Positions 12,325-23,569 of a stretch of 64,000 nucleotides of DNA are shown here, one piece after another (within the stretch, counting starts at the first letter, position 1; each line of letters opens with the position of its first letter). This DNA comes from Nereocystis luetkeana (taxonomy: Eukaryota; Sar; Phaeophyceae; Laminariales; Laminariaceae). The position numbers and the translations under genes are program-made. The notes below the pieces were generated by a model. The model had not been told where the DNA came from, ran no database searches, and saw only the letters and a list, made by a program, of their open reading frames with translations. The stretch is from NCBI GenBank assembly GCA_031213475.1, contig JARUPZ010000017.1:9313587-9377586 (forward strand), read 5' to 3'.

Positions 12325-12790
12325 GGAAAAACGGCGTCAATAGCAACCCGACGAGTTCGATATCTAATTTATGGGCGACGGAATGGTTTTGAAAACAATT
12401 TGATTGTCAACCAAGCTGTTTTATTAACTGTTTGAATTGCAGCCAAACGGTTTCGAAACGGCTTCGCTGGGAACCGAACGGTTTCAAAAACCTTTTTAGT
12501 TGTTTTGAAAATGGTGGATACTTCTCAATGTCAAAGTTTTAAAAACGATTTCAACCGTTCCAATGGAGACCTAATGGTTTAAAAACAGCGTGTGGATATT
12601 TGTTTAATGTCGAAGTTTCAAGGTTTCAACATCAGTCAACCGGTTTGAAAAAAACAATTTCAACCGCAGCGACACAGCTTCAATGGCAACCGAGCGGTTT
12701 AAATCACGAATTCAGTTCGGCAACCGACGGGTTTCAACACCTGGTCCATTGGCAGCCGAACAGTCTCAAAATCGGTTTTATTCGCGCCGG
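12325..12790 (+). repeat. Degenerate satellite (right part)
   Basis: Continues the TTGGCAACCG/CGGTTTC subunits after the nested element. The last recognisable subunit is near 12785. Confidence 0.85.
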
Positions 12791-12841
12791 GCAACACTGG
12801 TCGCAGAGGGAGCTAGCTCACTAAGGCGCCATTTTTGCTTA

Positions 12842-13350
12842 ACCATCATGCCACCTTTCGGGCTTCCATTACCAGCCCGCTTAGCGGACCTACTTGGTCC
12901 TGCTGCTGCTGTTTGTTGCTCTTCGGGGGCGTTCATCGCAAGCACTTGCTGAGAGATGAAAGTTGAATGCCATGGCCCGAGAAAACAACGCCGATCGCGG
13001 CTACAACCATCATGCTACCCTTCAGACTTCCACTACCAGCCCGCTTAGCGGACCTGCTTGGTCCTGCTGCTGCTGTTTGCTCTTCGGGGGCGATCGTCGC
13101 AAGCGCCTGGTGAGAGATAAAGGTTGAATTCCATGGCCCGAAAAAATAACGCCGATCTCGGCTGCAACCATCATACCCTTCAGACTTCCAATACTTACTT
13201 GGTCCTGCCGCTGCTGTTTGGTGCTCTTGGGGGGCAATCGTCGCAAGCGCTTAGCGGACCCACTTGGACCTGCTGTTGCTGTTCTTCGGGGTGATCGTCG
13301 CTAGCGCTTAGCGGACCCACTTGATCCTGCAGCTGCTGTTGCAGACCTCA
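12842..13350 (+). repeat. Tandem repeat, about 163-bp unit
   Basis: Starts near 12842, 13005 and 13166 share ACCATCATG, CTTAGCGGACC, TTGGTCCTGCTGCTGCTG and AAGTTGAATGCCATGGCCCG. The third copy breaks down into shorter units around CGCTTAGCGGACCCACTTG. No frame is conserved across copies. Confidence 0.85.
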
Positions 13351-13369
13351 TATACCACCTTACCACCTT

Positions 13370-13600
13370 GTACTACGGTTTGATATACGGGATGTGATAT
13401 TGTATGATATGGAAAAACACGGGATGTGATATGGTATTATATGAAAAAACACGGGATGTGGTGTGGCATGATGTACACGTTGGTACCTGGTATACTAAAT
13501 GAAAAAAACACGGGATGTGATATGGTATGTTGGTGGTATGGTATATGGGAAAACATGGGGTGTGGAATGGTATTCTAGTGGTATGGTGTCATGGATGTAT
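13370..13600 (+). repeat. GGGATGTGATATGGTAT-type short repeats
   Basis: Four or more imperfect copies of a 30-50 bp unit containing ACGGGATGTG and TGGTAT, with poly-A interruptions. One TACCTGGTA lies at 13484-13492. Confidence 0.75.
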
Positions 13601-13729
13601 TCTGCTTAAATTTGCCTGGTGGTATGGTATGTTTCAGTATATAATGTCCGTAAGGGTCGAATAAGTCGTACGAATATCGTATTCAACTACCTTATATATC
13701 GACCATTGGGAAGTGTCCGAAAATATAAG

Positions 13730-13736
13730 ACATGCG

Positions 13737-13786
<50 letters not shown>

Positions 13787-13832
13787 CTTGCAATTACCGC
13801 AGATGACACTCAGTTTTACAAACTGAGAATTA
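13730..13832 (+). repeat. (GACA)n-hairpin dispersed repeat, copy 1
   Basis: GCGGACAGACAGACA and about ten further GACA units are followed by TTGCAATTACCGCAGATG and the hairpin CTCAGTTTTACAAACTGAG. An inverted relative lies at 18780-18866. Confidence 0.75.
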
Positions 13833-13925
13833 CCCGTACGTACGTATTTATGGCGATGGTTGTGCCCTCGAATTGCGATTTTTTTTTTTCGCAATCAATC
13901 CATTCGTGTTGCTCACACCGCACAG

Positions 13926-14035
13926 GTGCTGTTCCCGTTGGTGGAACACGTGGTGTTTCGCTACGTGCTGCAATGGCCTTCGAGGTACCTGTTGTCGTGG
14001 GCGCTCCTCTCCTTCCGCATCGGCATCATGCGTGG
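13926..14035 (+). CDS. Membrane protein exon c
   Basis: A 110-bp exon between CGCACAG (13919-13925) and GG|GTGAGC. It starts in phase 0, as exon b requires, and ends in phase 2. It encodes VLFPLVEHVVFRYVLQWP and then SRYLLSWALLSFRIGIMR, with alternating hydrophobic and aromatic/basic residues as in membrane helices. The other two frames over the same stretch lack this character. The donor could also be C|GTGGGT four bases earlier. Confidence 0.6.
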
Positions 14036-14794
14036 GTGAGCTTCGTCATGACGCGGCAGTCCGAGCGGGTGTTGGTTATCATGATGCCGTGTTCGTACAT
14101 GTGTGCGGGTTCAATGTGGCGCTGTACGTCATTGGGGTGTGGGAGTTTTATTTTCCGCGGCTTTTGTGCGGCCGTGGGGGCTTGTGATGGGTCGACGTGT
14201 ATGCGGTTGTCGTGAGTCCACACTGGTGCGTGCGGTGTGTGAGTTTTCAGTACCTGCATTGGATATCGTATCGAGACTTTCGATATATGTTGAAATATCT
14301 AACTTTCGATCTATATCGTGTGGAACGCGTTTTGCCCTCCGTCCTTTGGCGTCCCCTCTTTGTCATGAGTCTACTGAACGGAACGTTTCGACTATTAATA
14401 ATCGCAAACCGAACCACATCGTTTTTTATTCTTTCGTTTATCGATATCGTATCGATTTTGTAAAGACGGTCGAGAGCGAGGCGGGTCTGCAAGATTGTAA
14501 CATGACGGGGTATTGATTCCTCATGCCCGCGTGTGTTTGAGTTGTCGTGAAGCGAACGCGCCATTTATGTGCCGAAACCAGTTATTCAAACAAACCCACA
14601 GAATAGGAGTCAACATGATTCGTTCTGGCTTATTACCACGAACTGCGGATGAGTCTCGTTTCGGTTCCCGAGCTCTAACGGCCCTTACCTTCCTGCGGCG
14701 ATGTGCGGAATGAACGTGCTTCCTCCTTTCCCCCCTTAACTTATCTCCCCTTCCCTTGTTGTCCCCGCTTGACCGGCGGTTCAATGTTGTTCAG

Positions 14795-14934
14795 GCTGGC
14801 GGTGCTGCGCGTCGTCTTACTCGTGCTCACCCTGGTGTTGCCTCGCGGCATGCTGCACGCGCTGGAAACCTTCTGGTGCCACCTCTTCACGTACCTCCTA
14901 CTTGGGCCCCTTTTTTTCAACACCTTTTTCGTCG
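14795..14934 (+). CDS. Membrane protein exon d
   Basis: A 140-bp exon after TTGTTCAG at 14794. It begins with the third base of a codon (phase 2, as exon c requires) and ends at GTCG|GTGAGT in phase 1. It encodes two strongly hydrophobic segments, AVLRVVLLVLTLVLPRGM and FTYLLLGPLFFNTFFV, separated by HALETFWCH. All three junctions a/b, b/c and c/d agree in phase, the main argument that these exons form one gene. The exon after this one is not established. Confidence 0.65.
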
Positions 14935-15122
14935 GTGAGTATTAATTAATATGAACAACTAACTATCCATCCCGTCTTCGGAGAATGCTCCTTATCTCAT
15001 AAGGGCGGGGGGCTTTGGCAAGGACTTGGTATCGTGGAGGCAGCCTTTTTTTGTTTTTGTTTGGTTCGTGAAAATCTCTGGTATAGTACGTAGGATGTAG
15101 CTTTTTTTTTCTCTGCACTCAG

Positions 15123-15260
15123 TCTGACTCAACCATGGAAGTGTCACTTGTGCACCTCTTGGCGGTACTCCACAGCGACGATTTCTTTACACCCTCGACC
15201 ATTATGGGCATGCACGGGGCCGCAGGCGGGCATCAGCGTTTCATCCCCGAAAAATGCGCC
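15123..15260 (+). CDS. Possible further exon (EVSLVHLL...)
   Basis: A strong acceptor (T tract, then CTCTGCACTCAG at 15122) precedes SDSTMEVSLVHLLAVL and HSDDFFTPSTIMG, which reads like protein. The frame does not match the phase-1 donor of exon d, where joining would give an immediate stop, and no clear donor follows. It may belong to the gene through another splice choice, start a different transcript, or be chance. Confidence 0.3.
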
Positions 15261-15361
15261 TTCCATACCAATGGAAACGCGAAACACGGGACAGCGCAAA
15301 CCATCTCTGGGGGGAAACCCATAAAAATATTTCGGAAACCCCTCATCTCGGAGGTTCCCCA

Positions 15362-15429
15362 CCAACTCGGGGACCGAGCAACCCGCCCCCGGGAGGGGTC
15401 TTTTTCACGCATCCCGCTCCCCGAGTTGG
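15362..15429. other. 12-bp perfect stem-loop, GC-rich
   Basis: CCAACTCGGGGA at 15362-15373 is exactly complementary to TCCCCGAGTTGG at 15418-15429, with a 44-base C/G-rich loop between them. The function is unknown. Confidence 0.6.
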
Positions 15430-16764
15430 ACGGCGACGTTTGTTCTTTTTAGCCGGGGACACTGAGGGCGAGGGCGGTGTGGGATGTTGGCGCGGCCGCG
15501 GGGGGTCGGCTGGTGCTTTGGAAGTGTTCAATACTGAACCATACATACAGTAGTTGTGAAAAAATCATTTGGGTATAACCACTCCAAAAAGCGTACCAGG
15601 TATCAAATAGTACGGATACTATTTCTGGGCTGGTAACAGTGAAACTTACCTGGTACACCTTTTGCCACTACTGCCGAAATGATACCACTCTAGTTTTTAC
15701 TGCAGTTTTTTTTTTGTAAATCGTGCTGCCGACAACCCTAAGAATGCGATACAGTGTTGGTATCGCGTGTCTGATCGGTGAACACCTCAGTCGTTAGGTA
15801 GCGTGGGGTGACTCTGATGACTCTGGCACTCCCGTGACAGCAGGCTTGGTGGCAAGATGGGATAAGACGGTACACCTCGTGCCCAAAAGGACCTACTACT
15901 GTGTATTCTTCACGACGAATCAATGTAGCACACGGCCGATGTATCCCGTACCAGGTAGCTTGCAAAGTCGACCGCGGATGACTATTATTAGTAACTAAGC
16001 GGTTGGACTCGCAGCTGACGTATGCCAATCTGGACGGAAGTGTAAGGACTGCTAGGGTATAATCATGATAACCACACGTTTTTTACGTTTCTGTTCGTAT
16101 TGTACTTTGTAGTATTTTTTTACAGCCAAGTGTTGGTCAAAATCCTGATTATCGAAATGTTTTTAAGACTCTACTTCCCCACACCATCCACCGCTCTGGC
16201 AAATCGGGAGTGCCCGATATAGTATCATAGCAGCCATCCACGCGTAACACCCCCGCCCCTTCCCCCCAACCTTCCTCCCAGACCTGCGCCCTCACTCGAT
16301 CGACGATCCATGTCGCTCCTGCGATTCCTGCCCCGTATACAGTAGTGTTCGCGACTGGACTCGTCTTCGACACAATTACTCGTAGTCCGCATGAACTCCT
16401 CGTGACAGCTTCATCCCAAGAATTCCCCAGATAGTCGGAAATCAGGTTCAAACAAAGGATTTCAACCATTTTGTTGAAGCTGAGCCGAGGTCTGTCCCGC
16501 TTTCGGGGAAGCAATGGAGCATTGCGTAGCAACAGACCGACGCCCCGCCCTCCCTCTCCCCGTTTGTCCGTCTGAATAGGCGACGCTGCAGGGCGCAGGC
16601 GACGCAATGCGCGCGACGCTCGCCGTTGGGCGCGCGAGGTCCGGAACGCGCGAGCCGGACCTCAAGCGGCTATAGCTGGGCTTGTCGGAGACGCCCCCCC
16701 CCCTCTCCCCCAAGCCGCTGCCGCTGGTGCCGATGGTAACGATGCCGTCGCCAACGTTAACGAA

Positions 16765-17640
16765 GTGGCCAACGCAGCGGCGGCGCTCGGGGAAGCATTC
16801 GGGGACGTCGCGGTAGCGGCGGCTGCAGCTGCTGCCGCTGCAGCTGCTGCGGCGGCTGTTCGCAGGGGCGACGATGATCACCACCGCGCCGACAACGCTA
16901 ACGTTAACGCTGACGCAAACGCCGAGGCTAACGTGGACGTTCCGGTTCCAGGCGCGCCGCAAGCTGTTCCCGGAGAAGGGGCTGCCGGCGCAGGTCTTGC
17001 GGACCTGGGAAGGGTGGCGCTGCTTCCAAATGATGGCGGGCTTCGAGCGCGTTTGCGTGCGGCCGAGGCGGTGGCTAGACAGCAGGCAGGCGCGGCGGCG
17101 GAAGGGCACGCTCAGGACGCGGACCAGGCACCCGGAGGTCGGCGGCGGTGGGCGTTGCTGGAGGGGCTGTTCCGGGAGCGGAGACAGGGAGCACCGGTAG
17201 GAGCAGCGGCTGCGGCTGCGGCGGCGGCTGCTGGGGTTGATCAGGCAGCAAGAGCGCTACGCCACGGTCGGGGCCGCGACGGCGTCGGTGGTGGTGGTGG
17301 TGATGGTGATGGTCGTGGTGGTGTTGCCGGCGCGGACGAGGCCTTGGACGCTCGCTTCGATGCCGCTGTCGCGCAGAGAGGGGCCAGACCCGCTGCTGGT
17401 GGGCATCGCGTGGGTGGTGGTCGGGCGCGGAGACACGCAGGGTTCGCAGGAGCGGGCGATCGCGTTGTAGCGGCGGGGGGGCGGGAAGCACTTCTTTTGG
17501 CCCTGGCCGCGGTTGGTGACGATGGCAGGAGGGCCGGAGAGCGCAGGGGGGCGCGGAGGAACGGAGCCGTCGGGGATGGGGCGCAAGTGGAGGGTGTCGA
17601 GTAACGTGGTTTCGCGGGGCGGGGAGTACACGGTGGTTAA
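16765..17640. other. GC-rich coding-like block, strand undetermined
   Basis: Base composition jumps to very high GC and long frames stay open on both strands: an Ala/Gly-rich plus frame of 279 codons, a plus frame reading FPEKGLPAQVLRTWEGW, and Pro/Arg/His-rich minus frames. CTGCAG and GGTGGT repeats contribute. It could be a C-terminal exon of the upstream membrane gene or a separate gene. I cannot choose a strand or frame. Confidence 0.35.
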
Positions 17641-18124
17641 GAGCCGGCGTGACGTGGGAGCTTTTACTTGTTTTGTTCTCTCTGCCCGAGCGCGAGGGCG
17701 TAACGGGAGAAAATATCAACGCTTTGTTGGGTTGATCACTTTTTTTTGTTTCTTCCGGGAGTGAAGGCTCGGCCCCTTTTTTTTTGCACCTCCGTTATGC
17801 ACACGCTTGGTCTTGTGAAGGGCACCTCTGGTGATCTAGTCTGGGGGAATAGATAGTTGTGTTTTTTTTTTCTGATGGAATCTCGTCGTTGGTATTGCCC
17901 TCTGCTGCCGTTTTTTCACAACCTTCGGAAGTTGTCAGAGAGCAAGGCAACGGACTACGTGTTCGTGAGGAGGGAAACAACGTGGTAGTACTTACTGCTT
18001 GCCCACTCCATCCTTCCTGCTGTACACGATGTCAGCGCCCCGTTCACGGTTGGCTCGTGCGTCCCCCCTCCCATCGCATCCCGTGGGGGGGGAGGGGGGG
18101 GGTTATTCATTATCAGGCATGGCA

Positions 18125-18345
18125 GATGTCGTATTTCGTTGAGGGGGGGGGGGGGGGGTACCGAGGTCATGCGTGACCGTCGTTGTATGATAATAGACCG
18201 TCGCATCCCTGTGTTGCCGGGACGGAGCATGTCTGCTCAGGCAGAGTTTGCTCGCACAAAGCGCGAAGCGCCGTGAGATCTCCGGCGAGTCGCATGAAGA
18301 GTGAGCTTTCAAGTATTGAGAACCGGTTGTGATGCGAGAGTTCTT
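18125..18345 (-). repeat. Family A repeat, 3' part
   Basis: A G run (18141-18158) is followed by diverged matches to the family A 3' block: CGTCGCATCCCTGTGTTGCCGGGACGGAGCATGT in pieces, CAAAGCGCGAAGCGCCGTGAG, and GAGTCGCATGAAGAGTGAGC. Confidence 0.7.
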
Positions 18346-18779
18346 GCATACGATGGCCACGTCGAACGGGGTTGGACTTCATTGCAGGCCTTTCTCTGTA
18401 ACAGTACGCGCACGCGGGCGTCCTTTCTGGGCTGTCGAGGTTTCTTTCTCGCTGTTCTTAGAATTATTTTATCAAGCGATATCATGAGCAAAATAGTGGC
18501 ACTGCTGTTTTCGCCGCGGCGCCGCAGGTGGTGCATGCCGTGGAGTTCTTGCGTGCGTCACGGACTTATCGGGGCGTTTGTCGACCTGCGATGCACCTAT
18601 CGCCAAACATTGCAACGAGGGCACCAGATTGCAGTTTCACCAGTAACAGTTGTTCAACGATTCGGACCGTGCTGGCTTGGGTCCCTGAGGCACGCCACTA
18701 TTCCAGAGCGAGTACCTAATGTTTCTCGGGTTTCTCAACAGAGAAGGAGGATCAGGTCTCGCCCAAACCGACGTGATAA

Positions 18780-18866
18780 TATTCTCAGTTTGTAAAACTG
18801 AGTCTCTGTTTTGGAAATAGCAGATTTGCCTGTCTGTCTGTCCGTCCGTCTGTCCGCAGTCACTAG
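18780..18866 (-). repeat. (GACA)n-hairpin dispersed repeat, copy 2
   Basis: The hairpin CTCAGTTTGTAAAACTGAG is followed by GTCT/GTCC units ending CCGTCTGTCCGCAGTC. This is the reverse complement of the arrangement at 13730-13832, with degenerate repeat units. Confidence 0.7.
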
Positions 18867-19648
18867 GAAACTCCAATCTTTGCTAGATCTGGCCCCAAAC
18901 AGCATCCGACGTCGACATGTACCAGGTATACCCCACCAATCGATAGTGGACACACATACAAGGAGTCTGGACCAAATTTCGGATTCAACGGAGCCCTGCG
19001 CCTTGAGCTACGCGACCCAGTGTCACCGGGGGGCAATCGCTTGTAGACAATCGCTTGTGCCAGGGTCGGTACGAGCAGCGAATTAATTCGCAAATTGGCT
19101 ACAGCGCGTCGATCGTAACAAGAGTGGGATCACCTTATGGAAGCATGGCTCGCTCAGCGAGGTTGGCTAACGGCATTAATGAGGTCGTTGCCCGCCCGTG
19201 CAAGGTCGCTTCTGGCTGCAAGGTCTTGACTCCATGGGGTTTGCAATATATTCTGGCGTTTTTTCTGCAGGGTAGCTTCCTGCTTTACAGTGAATCGGAG
19301 TACGTATTAAACAGGCAACAACAGCAGCAAACAACTCGAGCCATTGCGTTTTTCTTGGCTTTTCGACTCGCGCGATTATCGAATTGTTGTATGTGCAATT
19401 TGTTGTGTTCATTTCACGCGGTGACGAAACTAAAGATGGGGCTAGCTGGCACCAGATACCGCCTGGTATACGGTGTTGGTCTCTTGTGTCCTCCACTCTG
19501 AACGCTATATTGACCCGTGAACATCCAGGACATCCAGTGACCATGCCTTATCCTAGACAGAATCCGACGACCAGGGTGATCAGATTTTCCTAGTCGAAAA
19601 ATGGCATGCTCCCTGAATTCAAGATGTTCTCCACTGCAACAATTCTTC

Positions 19649-20135
19649 TGCAGTCGGATTTGCAGTCAGTTGAAAAAGTCGCTTTCAGCACGTTCGCGAA
19701 AATGTACGAAACTGGTTCTCTCGCCCCAGAATGGCTCGAGCTTTTATCCAAGACCTATCCACAGCAGCCGCCAGCTTCTCCAGCCGTCCAGTAGTTGCAG
19801 AAAATCACGGTCATATTTTTTTCGATCCAACTGTGTCAAATGCGACTATTAATACGATCCCCGATCTTACAAAAAAAAACGTTTCTTTCGATCCAATCCA
19901 CGATCGTATTCGAATTTGGCAAAGATGGGTCGAAAAAGTACCAGAGGTGGTTTCCTGCAACTGGGGGGGCTGGAGAAGCGGGCGGCTGGTCTGGATATGC
20001 CTTGGAAAAACGTTCGGCCCATTCTGAGGCGAGAAATACCAATTTCGAACATTTTCGAGGCCAAAGCTCGTGCGGATGTCGTGAAAACGATTTTGTCAAT
20101 TGACTGCTAAATTATGCGACTGCATAATAATCGAC
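19649..20135. repeat. Long inverted repeat with coding-like arms
   Basis: The left arm (about 19649-19870) and the complement of the right arm (about 19885-20135) align over more than 200 bp, including CGCTTTCAG/CGTTTTCAC, AGAATGG, CAGCCGCC and TTCTCCAGCC. The loop is nearly absent. Read toward the centre, each arm encodes a related peptide sharing EW, SK-x-YP, QPPASPA and FFDP. This looks like a head-to-head duplication of an unknown coding fragment. Confidence 0.75.
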
Positions 20136-20139
20136 GAGC

Positions 20140-22380
20140 AGATAGGTGATTTCATGTTCGGGATCAAAAAATGAAATCCGAAACTCGATAACGAACCGCA
20201 TACGAAACAGCCTTATTTTTATTGTTCCCTCAGTCATGGCACATGGCCGGAGCTACCGACCTACACAGACCGTAATTCCAACGCTCAACCCAACCAAATA
20301 TCAACTGGCGGGTGGTATGCGCTCGCACGATGGCGATCCGCCTGGTGAACTCTGCGGCCCCAGAGACCTGACACGCTCGTGGCGTGACTTGTTCAGCCTG
20401 AAGAATGCGATACCTTGTATCATTTTTCGCCCGGTATGACCGTTATTCTTCTCCGTCATGGCACACGGCCCGAACTACATACTACGGTGCACAACCTCAG
20501 AATGCCTCCCGCACGAACGCCTACATACATATCCGTGCATTCAAGATTAGTCTGGCTGTAGGGCAAGCTCTGCTGTGCTGCTGCTGCTGCTCAGTTTTTG
20601 TGCGTACTCCAAACGCTGAGGCACGCACCGAAGACGGTAGCGAGGAACTCGTTTTTTCAGCCGTTTGAAAATAGCATCTATCTCCTTCTTCGAGTTCTGG
20701 CGTGATTTTCTGCCGGCCGTGTGAAATTACTCCTTCTTCTGTATCCTGTAGTTCAAGAAAACCACCGACTCTAAAAGGTCCAAGATATTAAATATTTTCT
20801 CAACGTTTCTTTCCAAAATAAGCCACTACGTATGTATGCTGAAGTTTAAACATTGCGATACATGCGGCTCTATTAGTTACCGGGTAGGTCAAGTACTCCA
20901 CGCACGGCCTTATTCTTTTTGGGAGGACATATGCCGAAGCCGAGAGAGTCTTAAATGTGTTAAACAAACACAAAATACGTCGGAAATGCTGTTGTTGCGG
21001 TACTGCCTGTTGGGTATCACGACCCCAACCGACAAGCCGCAGCCGCAGTATCAAGAAACCTAGGTGTAAAGCTGTGCAACCGATTGGGGACCGCGACTAT
21101 AAACCACGACCCCGTATTTTCGATCCTCTGTGGTACAGAAATCTCCCCTCCTGGTCTGTCGAATACTTTGTAACCGTCGTGCGTGCGTCACATATTTTTC
21201 ATTGCACATCCGACACCGCAGTCGTAGTATACCAACAACCAGAAAGTACGACCGCGACGAGTAGTACCGATAGCCAGCACGGGGCAACTCACGATGAACC
21301 AAACTTCGCCTGCTGGGGTGCCGTCTGTGCCGGTGCCGACCGGTCTCTCTCGTCACCCTCACCAACTCCCAACTGCGACTGAATGCATACAAAATAAGGC
21401 AAGCAAACTGAGAACGGCGCTTGAATGCATGTCATGGAGGGCAATAGCATTTATTTCCAAATATTTACCTGGTATACGCACAACTCGACGAATCACATGC
21501 GTTAGGCGTGTCACTAGTATAGTCGTTTATCAGGAATGTAGTTCTATATATTGGGCAGTTCCTCGGTTGTCGAGGAGCTCGTGAGCCAAATGCATGGGTC
21601 AACAAGAGTATCTCCCGCACCGTGTAGCATTGAGATCCTTTACGTACGAAGTTTATGGGAACACGCAGCCCGAGGGTTGTTGCTTCCGTGGTGTGCTTGC
21701 CTGCCGTGCCGGCGTCCTAGCCGGGCTGTTTGTCGCTTGGCGCGACATTGCTCGAAGGACAATCACTCTCCATGTCCCTTCTTTTCCCCTCTCTTCTTCC
21801 GATGTTTTTTTTTTTATGACAACTCTTCATCAATAGTAGCGATACTTTTTAGGGCTCTCTGGCTCTAACGACCGTTGAGCCTGCTTCTGTTTATTTCATG
21901 GCACAACCATCGCGTGACGGCAGGCTGCCGGTCGAATCTACGATAACAGTAATCCACCGTGGGTATTTCTTTTCCTCCTTCACAGAAAAAATAGATGCTC
22001 TTCCTCTGCTCTCGCTTGGCTATAGATTGTAACCCTCTACCCACCCTCCGATCAAGACTGTTTCGGTTTCTTCCCATGGAGCCATTGCCCTGATCCCGTC
22101 CCTGACCCGGATTGAAGCCCCGGGGGAGAGTCCATCGCCCTCCCCTCTCCGTGGCAGTTTTGTTTTTCTTGTTCCGGGAAAGGGGAAATCCGTGGGGGAA
22201 AGTTGCCATCGCTGCCCTCTTCAACGGGGTGTGGTCAAACCTTGCCACTCCCACTACCAATTTATTATTAGTTGTGTTCCTCGGGCAGAGACGGGTGGCT
22301 ACAAACTTGAGCTCATCACACTTGCGCAGACATCGCTGATGACTACGTATTACGTAAGTGGATGGGTGGAGCCAACGAGG
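20140..22380. other. No gene supported
   Basis: Open frames here, the longest about 140 codons at 20957-21382, overlap on both strands without splice or start support. A diverged direct repeat around GTCATGGCACA occurs near 20234 and 20456. One TACCTGGTA lies at 21466. Confidence 0.5.
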
Positions 22381-22381
22381 G

Positions 22382-22523
22382 CTACGGGATGGAAGAACTG
22401 GGTGCGGCGGCTTCTTCCGAGTTCGTGCCGCTGGTGCATCCGCCGCTTCTGGCGCCGACGCCGATACCGGCTGTCTCCGATCCGGCAGGGCAGGCTCGGT
22501 GCGGGTGCGTGTTATTGCCTTCG
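22382..22523 (-). CDS. Terminal exon of SHAQKYF MYB gene 1 (Ser/Gly/Ala linker and stop)
   Basis: A 142-bp exon read on the minus strand after CACTTCAGCAG. Its first base completes a codon, then 46 residues and a TAG stop (22382-22384). The peptide is Ser/Gly/Thr/Ala-rich with SGTNSEEAAAPSSSIP at the end. It aligns with the minus-strand exon at 48430-48571, which has exactly the same length, the same phase and a stop at the same position. The MYB exon upstream ends in phase 0, whereas this exon needs phase 2, so at least one unseen exon probably lies between. Confidence 0.6.
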
Positions 22524-23569
22524 CTGCTGAAGTGGAACTTTGACACATAATAATAGGCGCAGAGAGGCAAGAGGGGGCAAAGCCTTTGTCACGGGGAGAT
22601 CGGCATTGAAATACGCACTGACGGAAATGCTCTCGCTGCATACTCAGCCAACCTGTTATTGCGCTCATAGTTCGTTTTCCTTCTCGGGGCGACCGCACCG
22701 ATTCCCCTACCGGTTTTGCAATTTCACATATTTGCCCAATCAGATGCCCAACTCACACTCATCCTGGTTGGAACTGCACCCATGCCAACAGGAAGAAAAA
22801 CATTGGAATAAGTGTGGGGCAAGGCTAAGCTTACTGTAGTAAAAGGGAAGATTACGGGAACGACACGTTCGACCATCCCAAGTAAAATACTTCCTAGAGC
22901 CGCCGATTGCATACGAACTTGCTCGTACGACCGTCCAACCACCGAAAATGAAATTCTAACTGAGCCAAAGCAGAAACACGGTTTTCATCGGCGCTGCGCT
23001 ACCGTCGGAAGATCGAAACGAAACCGGTTCTACGTCAACACCAAATATCTACGCACAACTTGTCTCTCTCTTCGCCCCGTTCCCGCTTGTAGTTCCAGTT
23101 AGCTCGTACACAGCACGGGAAAAACGACACTACACAGATTTACTCGTGGTACGTCCCTCACTCCCTGCGGTTTCACATCGCCGCACTTTGCCATGAATAG
23201 CGTTGACCCTTTCACTACGTGTATTCTGTGAAGCTTATCCCATACTATATTTATGTAGTGTGTCCCCCAAAACGTGGGTGGGTGGGTGCGGTGCTTTTAA
23301 AGCGAAAATGGCAATAAAAAACACCACAACGTGCCCAAAACCCACGACGCCAATTTATCACGTTGGGTGGACGTAGTCACGGCTTGACGGCGTGCATTCA
23401 ACGTATGATACGGCTGGCTGTCAACGATGTAAAAAGGGAGGGGAGTCCACCCATGTGTTAAAATTTTGCCAGTCGTGTATATAGCCCCCGACATATTTAT
23501 CTGCTTATTTGCCGCACTCTCTCGTACACCGTACTATATAATAAATCATAAATCCAAATGGGTCGGTAC

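Larger units (their letters stand above)
7543..13925 (+). other. 6.4-kb intron filled with repeats
   Basis: If exons b and c belong together, their phase-0 junctions agree and this interval is an intron. It holds a family A fragment, a 4.7-kb satellite, a nested hAT-like element, 163-bp tandem repeats, a GGGATGTG repeat zone and a GACA repeat. Confidence 0.5.

Noticed and set aside
20222..20480. Possible short LTR pair around GTCATGGCACA
   Set aside because: Only about 35 bp is shared, with no TG/CA ends and no coding interior.
21865..22698. 277-codon minus-strand open frame
   Set aside because: Composition is Arg/Pro/Ser-rich without hydrophobic pattern or domain. It overlaps the better supported MYB terminal exon in a different frame.
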